From contig CAUHFS010000044.1 in the NCBI GenBank assembly GCA_959605475.1, forward strand, positions 1 to 19,725: a DNA stretch of 19,725 bases. The letters are read 5' to 3'. The stretch is from an uncultured Collinsella sp. GTDB taxonomy: Bacteria; Actinomycetota; Coriobacteriia; Coriobacteriales; Coriobacteriaceae. The notes beneath the pieces were generated by a model, which saw only the letters and a program-made list of their open reading frames with translations, did no database searches and had not been told where the DNA came from. Positions 13,871 to 19,725 of this stretch are shown one piece after another. How positions within the stretch are numbered: the stretch's first letter is position 1; every line of letters starts with the position of its first letter. Made by a program: the position numbers and the translations under genes.

Positions 13871-15730
13871 ATGGCGATTCTTTTGGGATGCGATTCCGTC
13901 AGCCTAGAGTTTCCCACCAAGCATATTTTCGATAGCGTTACGCTCGGCGTGGGCGAGGGCGACCGTATTGGTATTGTCGGTAAAAACGGCGACGGTAAGT
14001 CGACGCTGCTGAGCGTGCTCGCCGGCACGTTGGAGCCCGACGACGGCCGCGTGACGCACCGCCGCGACACGACGATTGGATTGCTCGGCCAAAAGGATAA
14101 CCTGGTCGATACCGACACCGTGCATCATGCCGTCGTGGGCGACACGCCCGAGTATGAGTGGGCGTCGAGTCCGCGTACGCGCCAGATCCTCGCCGGCCTC
14201 ATCAGCGATGTACCCTGGGAGGGCATGGTGGGCGAGCTCTCGGGCGGTCAGCGCCGTCGCGTGGACCTCGCGCGCCTGCTGATCGGCGACTACGACGTGC
14301 TCATGCTCGACGAGCCCACCAACCACCTGGACATGCGCACCATCAACTGGCTTGCGCGTCACTTAAAGGCCCGCTGGCAGCGCGGCCAGGGCGCCATGCT
14401 CGTGGTCACGCACGACCGCTGGTTCTTGGACGAGGTCTGCACCAGCATGTGGGAGGTCCACGACGGCCAGGTAGATCCCTTCGAGGGCGGCTACTCGGCA
14501 TATATCCTGCAGCGCGTGGAGCGCGACCGCATGGCCGCCGTTACCGAGGAGCGCCGTCGCAACATGGCGCGCAAGGAGCTCGCGTGGCTGAGCCGCGGCG
14601 CCCAGGCGCGTTCCACCAAGCCCAAGTTTCGCGTTGAGGCTGCTCGCGAGCTGATCGCCGACGTACCGCCCGTGCGTGACGAGCTGGAGCTCAAGCGCCT
14701 TGCCGTGAGCCGCCTAGGCAAGCAGGTCATCGATGTCATCGACGTGGATGCCGGCTATGCGGATACCGATGGTGCGCCCAAGCAGGTGCTCACCGATGTG
14801 ACCTGGCTCATCGGCGCGGGCGACCGCTATGGTCTTTTGGGCGAGAACGGCGCCGGCAAGTCGACCTTGCTCGACGTGATCCAGGGCAAGATTGAGCCCA
14901 CGCGCGGCCGTGTGAAGATTGGCCAGACGGTGCGCTTTGGCGTTCTGTCGCAGCAGCTCGAGGAACTCGAGCCCTACATGGGTGACACGATCCGCGAGGT
15001 GCTCGGCAACTATAAGAAGTACTACGTCATCGACGGCAAGGAGACTTCGCCCGAGAAGCTTTGCGAGCGCCTGGGCTTTACGACACAGCAGCTCTGGAGT
15101 CGCATCGGCGATCTTTCGGGCGGCCAGCGCCGTCGCCTGTCGCTGCTGCTGACGATCCTGGACGAGCCCAACGTGCTTATCCTGGACGAGCCCGGCAACG
15201 ACCTGGATACCGACATGCTCGCGATTGTCGAGGACCTGCTCGACGGCTGGCCCGGCACGCTGATTCTGGTGACGCACGACCGCTTCTTGATGGAGCGCGT
15301 GACCGACCAGCAGTGGGCGCTGCTCGACGGCCACCTGACGCATATGCCCGGCGGCGTGGACCAGTACCTGCGCCTGTGCAACGCTACCGCCGAGGGCGAG
15401 CCCGTGGGTGCGCCGAGCGCCAAGACCGGCACGTTTGACACCGGTGCCGCGGCGGCTGCGGCCGAAAAGCCCAAGTCGAGCGGCCAGCCCAATGGCCTTT
15501 CCAACGCCGAACGCCAGAAGCTTCGCCGCGAGGTGAGCTCGCTCGAGCGCAAAATGGAGACGCAGCGCGCCCGCGTTGAGGAGGCCGAGGCAGCAATGGC
15601 CCAGGTCGATCCCACCAACTACACGGCGCTGGGCGAGCAGCAGGCAAAGATCGACGAGGCCCACGCCGCCATGGACGAGTTGGAGATGGCGTGGCTCGAG
15701 GCGAGCGAGAAGCTCGAGGGCGAGGAGTAG
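13871..15730 (+). CDS. ABC-F family ATPase, Uup-like
   Basis: 619 residues from ATG 13871, which follows AAGGAG by 9 bases. The frame is open 65 codons upstream, but that part covers the terminator and palindrome and is not protein. There are two ABC cassettes and no membrane segments, the ABC-F layout. Cassette 1: GKNGDGKST (37-45), LSGGQRRRV (123-131), DEPTNHLD (147-154). Cassette 2: GENGAGKST (324-332), LSGGQRRRL (415-423), DEPGNDLD (439-446). The linker contains LSRGAQARSTKPKFRVEAAREL, as in Uup. The C-terminal ~75 residues, after a Gly/Ala/Ser-rich hinge, form a charged coiled coil, also as in Uup. Such proteins act on the ribosome (translation rescue); some ABC-F proteins give antibiotic resistance, but the Uup-type tail points to a housekeeping role. 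It is followed 6 bases later by a HAD gene. Confidence 0.92.
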   Translation: MAILLGCDSVSLEFPTKHIFDSVTLGVGEGDRIGIVGKNGDGKSTLLSVLAGTLEPDDGRVTHRRDTTIGLLGQKDNLVDTDTVHHAVVGDTPEYEWASSPRTRQILAGLISDVPWEGMVGELSGGQRRRVDLARLLIGDYDVLMLDEPTNHLDMRTINWLARHLKARWQRGQGAMLVVTHDRWFLDEVCTSMWEVHDGQVDPFEGGYSAYILQRVERDRMAAVTEERRRNMARKELAWLSRGAQARSTKPKFRVEAARELIADVPPVRDELELKRLAVSRLGKQVIDVIDVDAGYADTDGAPKQVLTDVTWLIGAGDRYGLLGENGAGKSTLLDVIQGKIEPTRGRVKIGQTVRFGVLSQQLEELEPYMGDTIREVLGNYKKYYVIDGKETSPEKLCERLGFTTQQLWSRIGDLSGGQRRRLSLLLTILDEPNVLILDEPGNDLDTDMLAIVEDLLDGWPGTLILVTHDRFLMERVTDQQWALLDGHLTHMPGGVDQYLRLCNATAEGEPVGAPSAKTGTFDTGAAAAAAEKPKSSGQPNGLSNAERQKLRREVSSLERKMETQRARVEEAEAAMAQVDPTNYTALGEQQAKIDEAHAAMDELEMAWLEASEKLEGEE

Positions 15731-15736
15731 GCGAGG

Positions 15737-16507
15737 ATGATCAAGGCCGCGTTTTTCGATATCGACGGCACGTTGCTGAGCTTTAAGACCCATCGGATTC
15801 CGGCGTCGGCGCAGCAGGTGCTCGACAGCTTTCATGAGCAGGGGATTGCGTGCGTGATCGCCACGGGTCGCCCGACCTATCAGATGCCCGATTGGCTGTT
15901 CGATCTTGGTTGGGATGCGTACATCACGCTTTCGGGTCAGCACTGTTTTGATGCCAAGGGCGTTTACCGCAGCTGCCCGATCGATTCGGACGACGTCGCG
16001 GCGATTGTGGACCAGGTGGCGCAGGGGCGCTATGACTCGCTGTGTATGCAGGGCGAGAACTCGTTTGTGAACCGCCTGTCCGAGCGCGTGGTGACGGCCG
16101 GCAGCAACGCGGGGATTGTCTACCACGAGGAACCGTTTGAGCATGCCTTCGATGCGCCGGTCTACCAGTTCTGCGCCTTTGTGGACCCTGCCGACGAACA
16201 TATCGTGACCGACGCGGTGTCGCATTCTCTCACTACGCGCTGGTGTGATTTGTTCTGCGACATTATCCCTGCCAACGGCGGTAAGGACCTGGGTGTCGCG
16301 GCGACGCTGGAACGCCTGGGTGTCGACGCGAGCGAGGCGATTGCCTTTGGCGACGGCGAGAACGACCTGTCGATGTTCTCGGCCGTGGGCACAAGTGTGG
16401 CCATGGGCAACGCGCAGGAGACCGTGAAAGCTGCAGCGACCTATGTGACGACCGCCGTGGATGACGACGGCATCTACAACGCCGCCAAGCACTTTGGGCT
16501 GATGTAA
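15737..16507 (+). CDS. Cof-type HAD-IIB phosphatase
   Basis: 256 residues. The ATG lies 6 bases after the ABC-F stop, with GGCGAGG as ribosome site, so the two genes form one operon. HAD motifs: I, FFDIDGTLLS with D8 and D10; II, ATGR at 42-45; III, K183 in GGKDLG; IV, GDGENDLSMF with D206 and D210. The large cap domain between motifs II and III is the C2B type of Cof, YbiV and YidA. Members hydrolyse sugar phosphates, FMN or pyridoxal phosphate with broad and overlapping specificity, so no substrate is assigned. Cytoplasmic. A hairpin terminator follows 23 bases after the stop. Confidence 0.92.
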   Translation: MIKAAFFDIDGTLLSFKTHRIPASAQQVLDSFHEQGIACVIATGRPTYQMPDWLFDLGWDAYITLSGQHCFDAKGVYRSCPIDSDDVAAIVDQVAQGRYDSLCMQGENSFVNRLSERVVTAGSNAGIVYHEEPFEHAFDAPVYQFCAFVDPADEHIVTDAVSHSLTTRWCDLFCDIIPANGGKDLGVAATLERLGVDASEAIAFGDGENDLSMFSAVGTSVAMGNAQETVKAAATYVTTAVDDDGIYNAAKHFGLM

Positions 16508-16530
16508 CTGCGGGCCGGCACCCGGCGCCT

Positions 16531-16565
16531 GGGGACACTCCTTGCGGGGCGTCCCCATTTTGTTT
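16531..16565 (+). terminator. Intrinsic terminator of the ABC-F/HAD operon, carrying the GGGGAC motif
   Basis: GGGGAC-A-CTCC (16531-16541) pairs with GGGG-C-GTCCCC (16546-16556) around TTGC, then ATTTTGTTTT. The left arm reads GGGGACACTCCTT, the same motif as the repeats at 91 and 118. A dispersed repeat may therefore serve as the terminator here. Confidence 0.75.
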
Positions 16566-16595
16566 TCGTCCCGCACGTTTTGTGAAACACGGCTA

Positions 16596-16641
16596 ACTTT
16601 TAGGCAAAGTAGTAAGACATGGGCAACTTTTGCGGTAAAGT
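16596..16641 (+). promoter_or_regulatory. Two inverted repeats, candidate operators of the metal regulator gene
   Basis: ACTTT-TAGGC-AAAGT (16596-16610) and ACTTT-TGCGGT-AAAGT (16626-16641) are two similar dyads 30 bases apart. The second overlaps a possible -10 TAAAGT (16636-16641), with AAGACA 16 bases upstream. GGCTAAC also occurs twice (16591, 16664). Position just ahead of the DtxR-type gene suggests autoregulation or metal control. Confidence 0.45.
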
Positions 16642-16695
16642 AAATCAAGCAAAAGTATCCAAAGGCTAACTAGAAGCCATCGCGAAAGGCGGCCC

Positions 16696-17085
16696 ATGGC
16701 CCTGCGTGAATCCGGAGAAGACTATCTCGAATCGATCTACGTTCTATCGGAACGTCAGGGCATCGTGCGCTCGATCGACGTTGCCGAATACTTGGGCGTA
16801 ACCAAAGCAAGCGTCTCTAAAGCCATGGCGGCCTTGGAGAGCAACGGCTACGTGGAGATGGGCAAACGCGATGTGCATCTGACGGAGCGTGGTCTGGAGG
16901 TCGCCCGTCAAATGTGGGAGCGTCATTGCTTTTTTGTTGGGCTGCTCGAGGACGCAGGCGTTTCGGAAGAGGTTGCCTCGCAAGAGGGGTGTCACATGGA
17001 GCACTGCCTGAGCGAGGAAAGCTTTGAGAAGCTAAGGGCAATGCTGAGGCGGGAAGATGTAGCGGGTCCAAAAACAGAAGCCTAA
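16696..17085 (+). CDS. DtxR/MntR-family metal-dependent transcriptional regulator
   Basis: 129 residues, the short two-domain form like MntR (about 140), without the SH3-like third domain of DtxR. The winged helix-turn-helix spans about 1-65 (RSIDVAEYLGVTKASVSKAMAALESNGYVEM). The metal-site residues align with B. subtilis MntR: D9, E12, H77, C99, E102, H103. C99 stands where MntR has Glu99 and DtxR has Cys102, so the site is a mix and the metal (Fe, Mn or other) is uncertain. The ATG follows GAAAGGCGG. The protein should dimerise and bind DNA when loaded with metal; the two inverted repeats upstream are natural targets. It converges on the metal ATPase gene, but whether it controls it is unknown, since that gene has its own ArsR-like site. 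Confidence 0.9.
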   Translation: MALRESGEDYLESIYVLSERQGIVRSIDVAEYLGVTKASVSKAMAALESNGYVEMGKRDVHLTERGLEVARQMWERHCFFVGLLEDAGVSEEVASQEGCHMEHCLSEESFEKLRAMLRREDVAGPKTEA

Positions 17086-17221
17086 CTGACCCACAGTAGC
17101 GCGGAGTTCACGCAAAGCGCGAACCAGCGACCGGGACCAGCGGCCCTTTCGGCCAAGTCCATTTCAGCAAAGGAACCCCGCCAGCAAGCGATGCCCAAGA
17201 ACCGCCAGCTGTGTCAATGCA

Positions 17222-17348
17222 GGCCGGGGCCGGGCTTGGTTTTGAAAACACTCCGCAGCGCGAGGCCCGCCTTTCCGTTGCTCCGCAGGAGCAGGAAAGA
17301 CGGGCCTCATGCGCGAGGACGTTTTCAAAACCAAGCCCGGCCCCGGCC
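17222..17348. repeat. 127-bp hairpin with perfect 28-bp arms between convergent genes
   Basis: 17222-17249 is an exact inverted copy of 17321-17348 (arm begins GGCCGGGGCCGGGCTTGG). The 71-base interior is itself folded: GCGC-AGGCCCG-CTTTCC pairs imperfectly with GGAAAG-CGGGCCT-GCGC, and GCTCC-GCA-GGAGC forms the tip. It ends 25 bases past the stop codon of the minus-strand ATPase and sits 137 bases after the regulator gene. No transposase or coding frame is inside. The rest of the 288-base gap 17086-17373 has only a short hairpin near 17106-17124. It may be a two-way terminator or a MITE-like element. Confidence 0.8.
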
Positions 17349-17373
17349 GGAGGGACCACGAGCGCTACAGGTA

Positions 17374-19317
17374 CTAGACACCCATCGCCCGCATGGCGTT
17401 CAGGATGGCGATGATCGCCACGCCCACGTCGCCAAAGACGGCAAGCCACATACTGGCGATGCCCAGCGCCGCGAGCACCAGAATCAGCAGCTTAATGCCC
17501 AGCGCAAAGATTATGTTCTGCCAAACAATCGACATGGTCTTGCGCGCCACGCGGATCGCGCGGGAAATGTTGGACGGCTTGTCGTCCATCAGCACCACGT
17601 CGGCGGCCTCGATCGCGGCGTCGGAGCCCATGGCGCCCATGGCAATGCCCACATCGGCGCGCGTAAGCACAAGAGCGTCGTTGATACCGTCGCCGACAAA
17701 GGCGAGCTTGCCCTTGCCACTTTCGGCCGCGAGTAGCGCCTCAACGCGCTCGACCTTGTCGCCCGGCAGGAGCTGCGCGTGGAACTCGTCGAGACCGAGT
17801 TGCTTGGCCACAGACGCTGCAACCTCCTCGCGGTCGCCCGTGAGCATGACGGTGCGGTTGATACCGGCGGCATGCAGGTCGCGAATCGTTTGCTCCGCAT
17901 CGGCCTTAACGGTGTCTGCAATCACGATGTGGCCGGCGTACACGCCGTCAACGAGCACGTGGAGGATCGTGCCGACAACCTCACAGTCCGGTGCTTCAAC
18001 GCCGGCCGCGGCGAGCATTTTGGCGTTGCCAACGACGACGTGCTTGCCGTCGATGGTTGCCGTCACGCCGTGGCCCGCGTCGTTGGCGGAGTCGCTCACG
18101 CGCTTGGGGTCGACCTCGCCCTGGTAGGCGTCGCGCACGGACTGCGCGATGGGGTGATCGGAGAACGACTCAGCAAGGGCTGCGACTTCGAGCAGCGACT
18201 GCTCGGTATAGCCAGCCTCGGGGTGCACCGCGACGACTGAGAACGTGCCGTTGGTGAGGGTGCCCGTTTTGTCGAAGACGATGGTGTCCACGTCGGCGAG
18301 CGTCTCGAGGTAGTTGGAGCCCTTGATGAGAACGCCCAGCTTGGACGCGCCGCCGATGCCGCCAAAGAAACTCAACGGTACGCTGATCACGAGGGCGCAC
18401 GGGCAGCTGACGACCAGGAAGGTCAGGCCGCGCAGGATCCAATCGGACCAAGCGCCAGTCACCAGGCCGCCGCCAAGCGCGAGCACCGCGGCAGCGCCAG
18501 TGACGGCGGGGGTGTAGACGCGGGCAAAGCGCGTGATGAAGTTCTCGGTGCGCGCCTTCTTTTCGCTGGCATTCTCCACGAGCTCCAGAACACGCGCGAC
18601 GGTTGACTCGCCAAAGGGCTTGGTGGTGCGCACGTGGATGAGGCCCGTCATGTTGATGCAACCGCTGATGATATCGTCGCCGGTCTTGGCCGGGCGGGGG
18701 ACCGACTCGCCCGTGAGTGCGGCGGTGTCGAGCTGGGTTTCGCCCTCGACGATGACGCCGTCGATAGGCACGCGCTCGCCGGGCTTGACCACGATCACGG
18801 TGCCGACGGCGATGTCATCGGGAAAGACCTGTTCGAGTGTGCCGTCGGCTTGCTCGACGTTAGCGTAGTCGGGCGCGATGTCCATCATGGCACTGATCGA
18901 CTTGCGGCTCTTGCCCACGGCGTATGCCTGGAACAACTCGCCGACCTGGTAGAACAGCATGACAGCGGCGCCTTCGGCCATGTGCGGGTCGGTGTCGGGG
19001 AAGAGCACCATGGCAAACGCGCCGATGGTCGCGACGGCCATGAGGAAGCTCTCGTCGAAGGCCTTGCCGCGGCGGATGTTATTGAATGCCTTTTGCAGTA
19101 CGTCGTAGCCGGCAATCAAAAACGGCACGAGGAACAGCACAAAGCTGGCGTAGATGTTGCCGGGCTCCCCAAATGCGATAGCGAGGGCGCCGAGCTCGTC
19201 GAGGGCATAAACAACGGCAAAAATGCCCAGTGCTACCAGGATGCGGTTGCGCTTATGCTCAAGGGACTCTTTCTTCTTGCGCTTCTTCTTTTTCTTCTTG
19301 GGATCGGCGGCTGCCAT
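17374..19317 (-). CDS. P1B-2 type heavy-metal-transporting ATPase (Zn/Cd/Pb exporter)
   Basis: 647 residues. The ATG at 19317 follows GGGAGG by 8 bases. The N-terminus is a Lys-rich tail (KKKKKKRKKK, 7-16) with no HMA domain, then the first membrane helix. Motifs: TGES 202-205, SCPCALVIS with C305/C307 in the sixth helix, phosphorylation site DKTGT (D349), SDHP with H388/P389, MLTGD 491-495, and GDGINDA 542-548. The two last helices carry K609 in GIKLL and D630 in VFGDVGVAIIAILNAMR, the residues that mark the Zn/Cd/Pb (ZntA/CadA) class rather than copper pumps. It should export divalent soft metals from the cytoplasm. The missing metal-binding domain is encoded as a separate small gene upstream (19417-19635). 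An ArsR/SmtB-like operator lies just before its start. Confidence 0.94.
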   Translation of the reverse strand: MAAADPKKKKKKRKKKESLEHKRNRILVALGIFAVVYALDELGALAIAFGEPGNIYASFVLFLVPFLIAGYDVLQKAFNNIRRGKAFDESFLMAVATIGAFAMVLFPDTDPHMAEGAAVMLFYQVGELFQAYAVGKSRKSISAMMDIAPDYANVEQADGTLEQVFPDDIAVGTVIVVKPGERVPIDGVIVEGETQLDTAALTGESVPRPAKTGDDIISGCINMTGLIHVRTTKPFGESTVARVLELVENASEKKARTENFITRFARVYTPAVTGAAAVLALGGGLVTGAWSDWILRGLTFLVVSCPCALVISVPLSFFGGIGGASKLGVLIKGSNYLETLADVDTIVFDKTGTLTNGTFSVVAVHPEAGYTEQSLLEVAALAESFSDHPIAQSVRDAYQGEVDPKRVSDSANDAGHGVTATIDGKHVVVGNAKMLAAAGVEAPDCEVVGTILHVLVDGVYAGHIVIADTVKADAEQTIRDLHAAGINRTVMLTGDREEVAASVAKQLGLDEFHAQLLPGDKVERVEALLAAESGKGKLAFVGDGINDALVLTRADVGIAMGAMGSDAAIEAADVVLMDDKPSNISRAIRVARKTMSIVWQNIIFALGIKLLILVLAALGIASMWLAVFGDVGVAIIAILNAMRAMGV

Positions 19318-19340
19318 GATTCAAACCTCCCATTTGAGTG

Positions 19341-19358
19341 TATGAACACTTGCTCATA
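19341..19358 (-). promoter_or_regulatory. ArsR/SmtB-type operator of the metal ATPase
   Basis: On the minus strand TATGAGCA-AG-TGTTCATA is an 18-bp dyad with one mismatch per arm, closely resembling known sites of SmtB/CzrA/CadC-type metal sensors (TGAACA...TGTTCA half-sites). It lies 23 bases before the ATPase start and overlaps a possible -10 (TTATAT, 19356-19361). Metal binding would release the repressor and switch the exporter on. Confidence 0.65.
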
Positions 19359-19373
19359 TAATTTCGCGAGCAA

Positions 19374-19394
19374 AGGCCGCGGCAAGCGCGGCCT
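19374..19394 (-). terminator. Hairpin between the HMA gene and the ATPase gene
   Basis: AGGCCGCG (19374-19381) pairs with CGCGGCCT (19387-19394) around a 5-base loop. On the minus strand it is followed by TTTGCTCGCG, a poor T-tract. It lies 22 bases after the HMA stop and before the operator, so it may partly end the upstream transcript and make the ATPase depend on its own promoter. Confidence 0.5.
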
Positions 19395-19416
19395 CGCAGG
19401 TCAACGTATGCGCGGG

Positions 19417-19635
19417 TTAGAGAATGATCTCGCAGTCCGGCTCGGCGTCGGCGGTGAACTCAACGACGCGGTCCAGGACCTCGTCGAACTTGGCGTCGTC
19501 GGCCTCGAGCGTCAGCTTCTGGGTCATAAAGTTGACCGAAACGGACTTGACGCCCTCGAGCTTGGCAAGTTCGTCCTGAAGCTCGCGCGCGCAGTTGGCG
19601 CAATCGATCTCGTCGAGCTTAAACTGCTTTTTCAT
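19417..19635 (-). CDS. Stand-alone heavy-metal-associated (HMA) domain protein
   Basis: 72 residues. The ATG at 19635 follows AAAGGA by 7 bases. The frame is open 17 codons upstream, but that part is Pro/Arg-rich and off the family. The fold is a single ferredoxin-like HMA domain: the metal loop has C12 and C15 (DCANC), then a helix RELQDELAKLEG and strands VKSVSVNFMTQKLTLEA. The usual GMTCxxC reads EIDCANC, the form seen in Zn/Cd ATPases of anaerobes. An additional Cys sits near the end (PDCEIIL). It likely binds Zn/Cd and either delivers metal to the ATPase encoded next or senses load. In most ZntA/CadA proteins this domain is fused to the ATPase; here it is separate. Confidence 0.9.
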   Translation of the reverse strand: MKKQFKLDEIDCANCARELQDELAKLEGVKSVSVNFMTQKLTLEADDAKFDEVLDRVVEFTADAEPDCEIIL

Positions 19636-19698
19636 GGTGGGTTCCTTTCTCTGTATTTGCGGCTTGGGTGCAGGCCGCGCTGGCACCGTGGTTGATCG

Positions 19699-19725
19699 CT
19701 ATTCGCAGATGTGGCTCATGCCTTG
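19699..19725 (-). CDS. C-terminal end of a gene cut by the window, possibly an ArsR-type metal sensor
   Basis: Reading the minus strand from the window edge gives QGMSHICE and then a stop at 19699-19701, 63 bases before the HMA start. His/Cys near the C-terminus fits the last helix of ArsR/SmtB repressors, and such a gene is expected given the operator at 19341. Only eight residues are visible, and another frame is also open here, so this is a prediction rather than an identification. Confidence 0.3.
   Translation of the reverse strand, partial: QGMSHICE

Noticed and set aside
14714..16648. Minus-strand open frame of about 644 codons over the ABC-F and HAD genes
   Set aside because: It spans two genes and a terminator on the opposite strand and reads as an antisense shadow. 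No ribosome site or motif supports it.
17108..17449. Small open frames on both strands across the long hairpin, sharing an 'ENxxxxEARLS' segment
   Set aside because: The resemblance between the frames comes from the inverted repeat itself. Neither has a ribosome site, and one runs into the ATPase gene.
1..19725. CRISPR array
   Set aside because: The repeats seen are single palindromes kilobases apart or two tandem units; there is no regular repeat-spacer series and no cas gene.
1..19725. Prophage, integrated element or insertion sequence
   Set aside because: There is no integrase, transposase or phage structural gene. Palindromic repeats and one toxin-antitoxin pair alone do not make a mobile island.

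Overview
The window is high-GC bacterial DNA, densely packed with genes and rich in palindromic intergenic repeats. Gene content, codon use and recurring GGGGAC-containing hairpins suggest an anaerobic gut actinobacterium of the Coriobacteriia, most like Collinsella. This is an inference from style and remembered families; there is no rRNA or marker-gene proof here.

Layout from left to right. 1-275 holds no gene, only repeats. 276-2039 (-) encodes a coiled-coil protein with a C-terminal membrane anchor. Divergent from it is a short-chain dehydrogenase (2334-3134, +). A 454-base repeat-filled gap (3135-3588) leads to tgt (3589-4728), the tRNA-guanine transglycosylase of queuosine formation. 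Next come a LOG-family nucleotide phosphoribohydrolase (4941-5699), preceded by a terminator-like leader, and a RelB/DinJ-YafQ type toxin-antitoxin pair (5813-6423) with a perfect 36-bp palindrome at its promoter. A DegV-family lipid-binding protein (6517-7377, -) converges on the toxin gene. A Gph-like HAD phosphatase (7534-8196) and a PepV-type M20 dipeptidase (8251-9687) follow as a pair.

10007-13667 is a compact pstSCAB phosphate uptake operon. A PHO-box-like 7-4-7 direct repeat lies upstream, PstS has a twin-arginine lipoprotein signal, and phoU is not in the usual place after pstB. A clear terminator closes the operon. A Uup-like ABC-F ATPase (13871-15730) and a Cof-type HAD phosphatase (15737-16507) form the next transcription unit. 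A short DtxR/MntR-type metal regulator (16696-17085) has two ACTTT-N5/6-AAAGT inverted repeats in front of it.

The right end is a metal export locus on the minus strand. It appears to read: end of a possible ArsR-type regulator (19699-19725, cut by the window), a free-standing HMA metal-binding protein (19417-19635), an ArsR/SmtB-like operator (19341-19358), and a P1B-2 type Zn/Cd/Pb ATPase with no HMA domain of its own (17374-19317). The ATPase and DtxR genes converge on a 127-bp hairpin with perfect 28-bp arms.

The most distinctive feature is the non-coding repeat content. There are three copies of a 65-bp palindrome with exactly equal arm and loop lengths and covarying arms, two copies of a larger composite palindrome, and several hairpins carrying GGGGACNNTCCTT-like sequences. 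I see no phage genes, transposase, CRISPR array, tRNA or rRNA.
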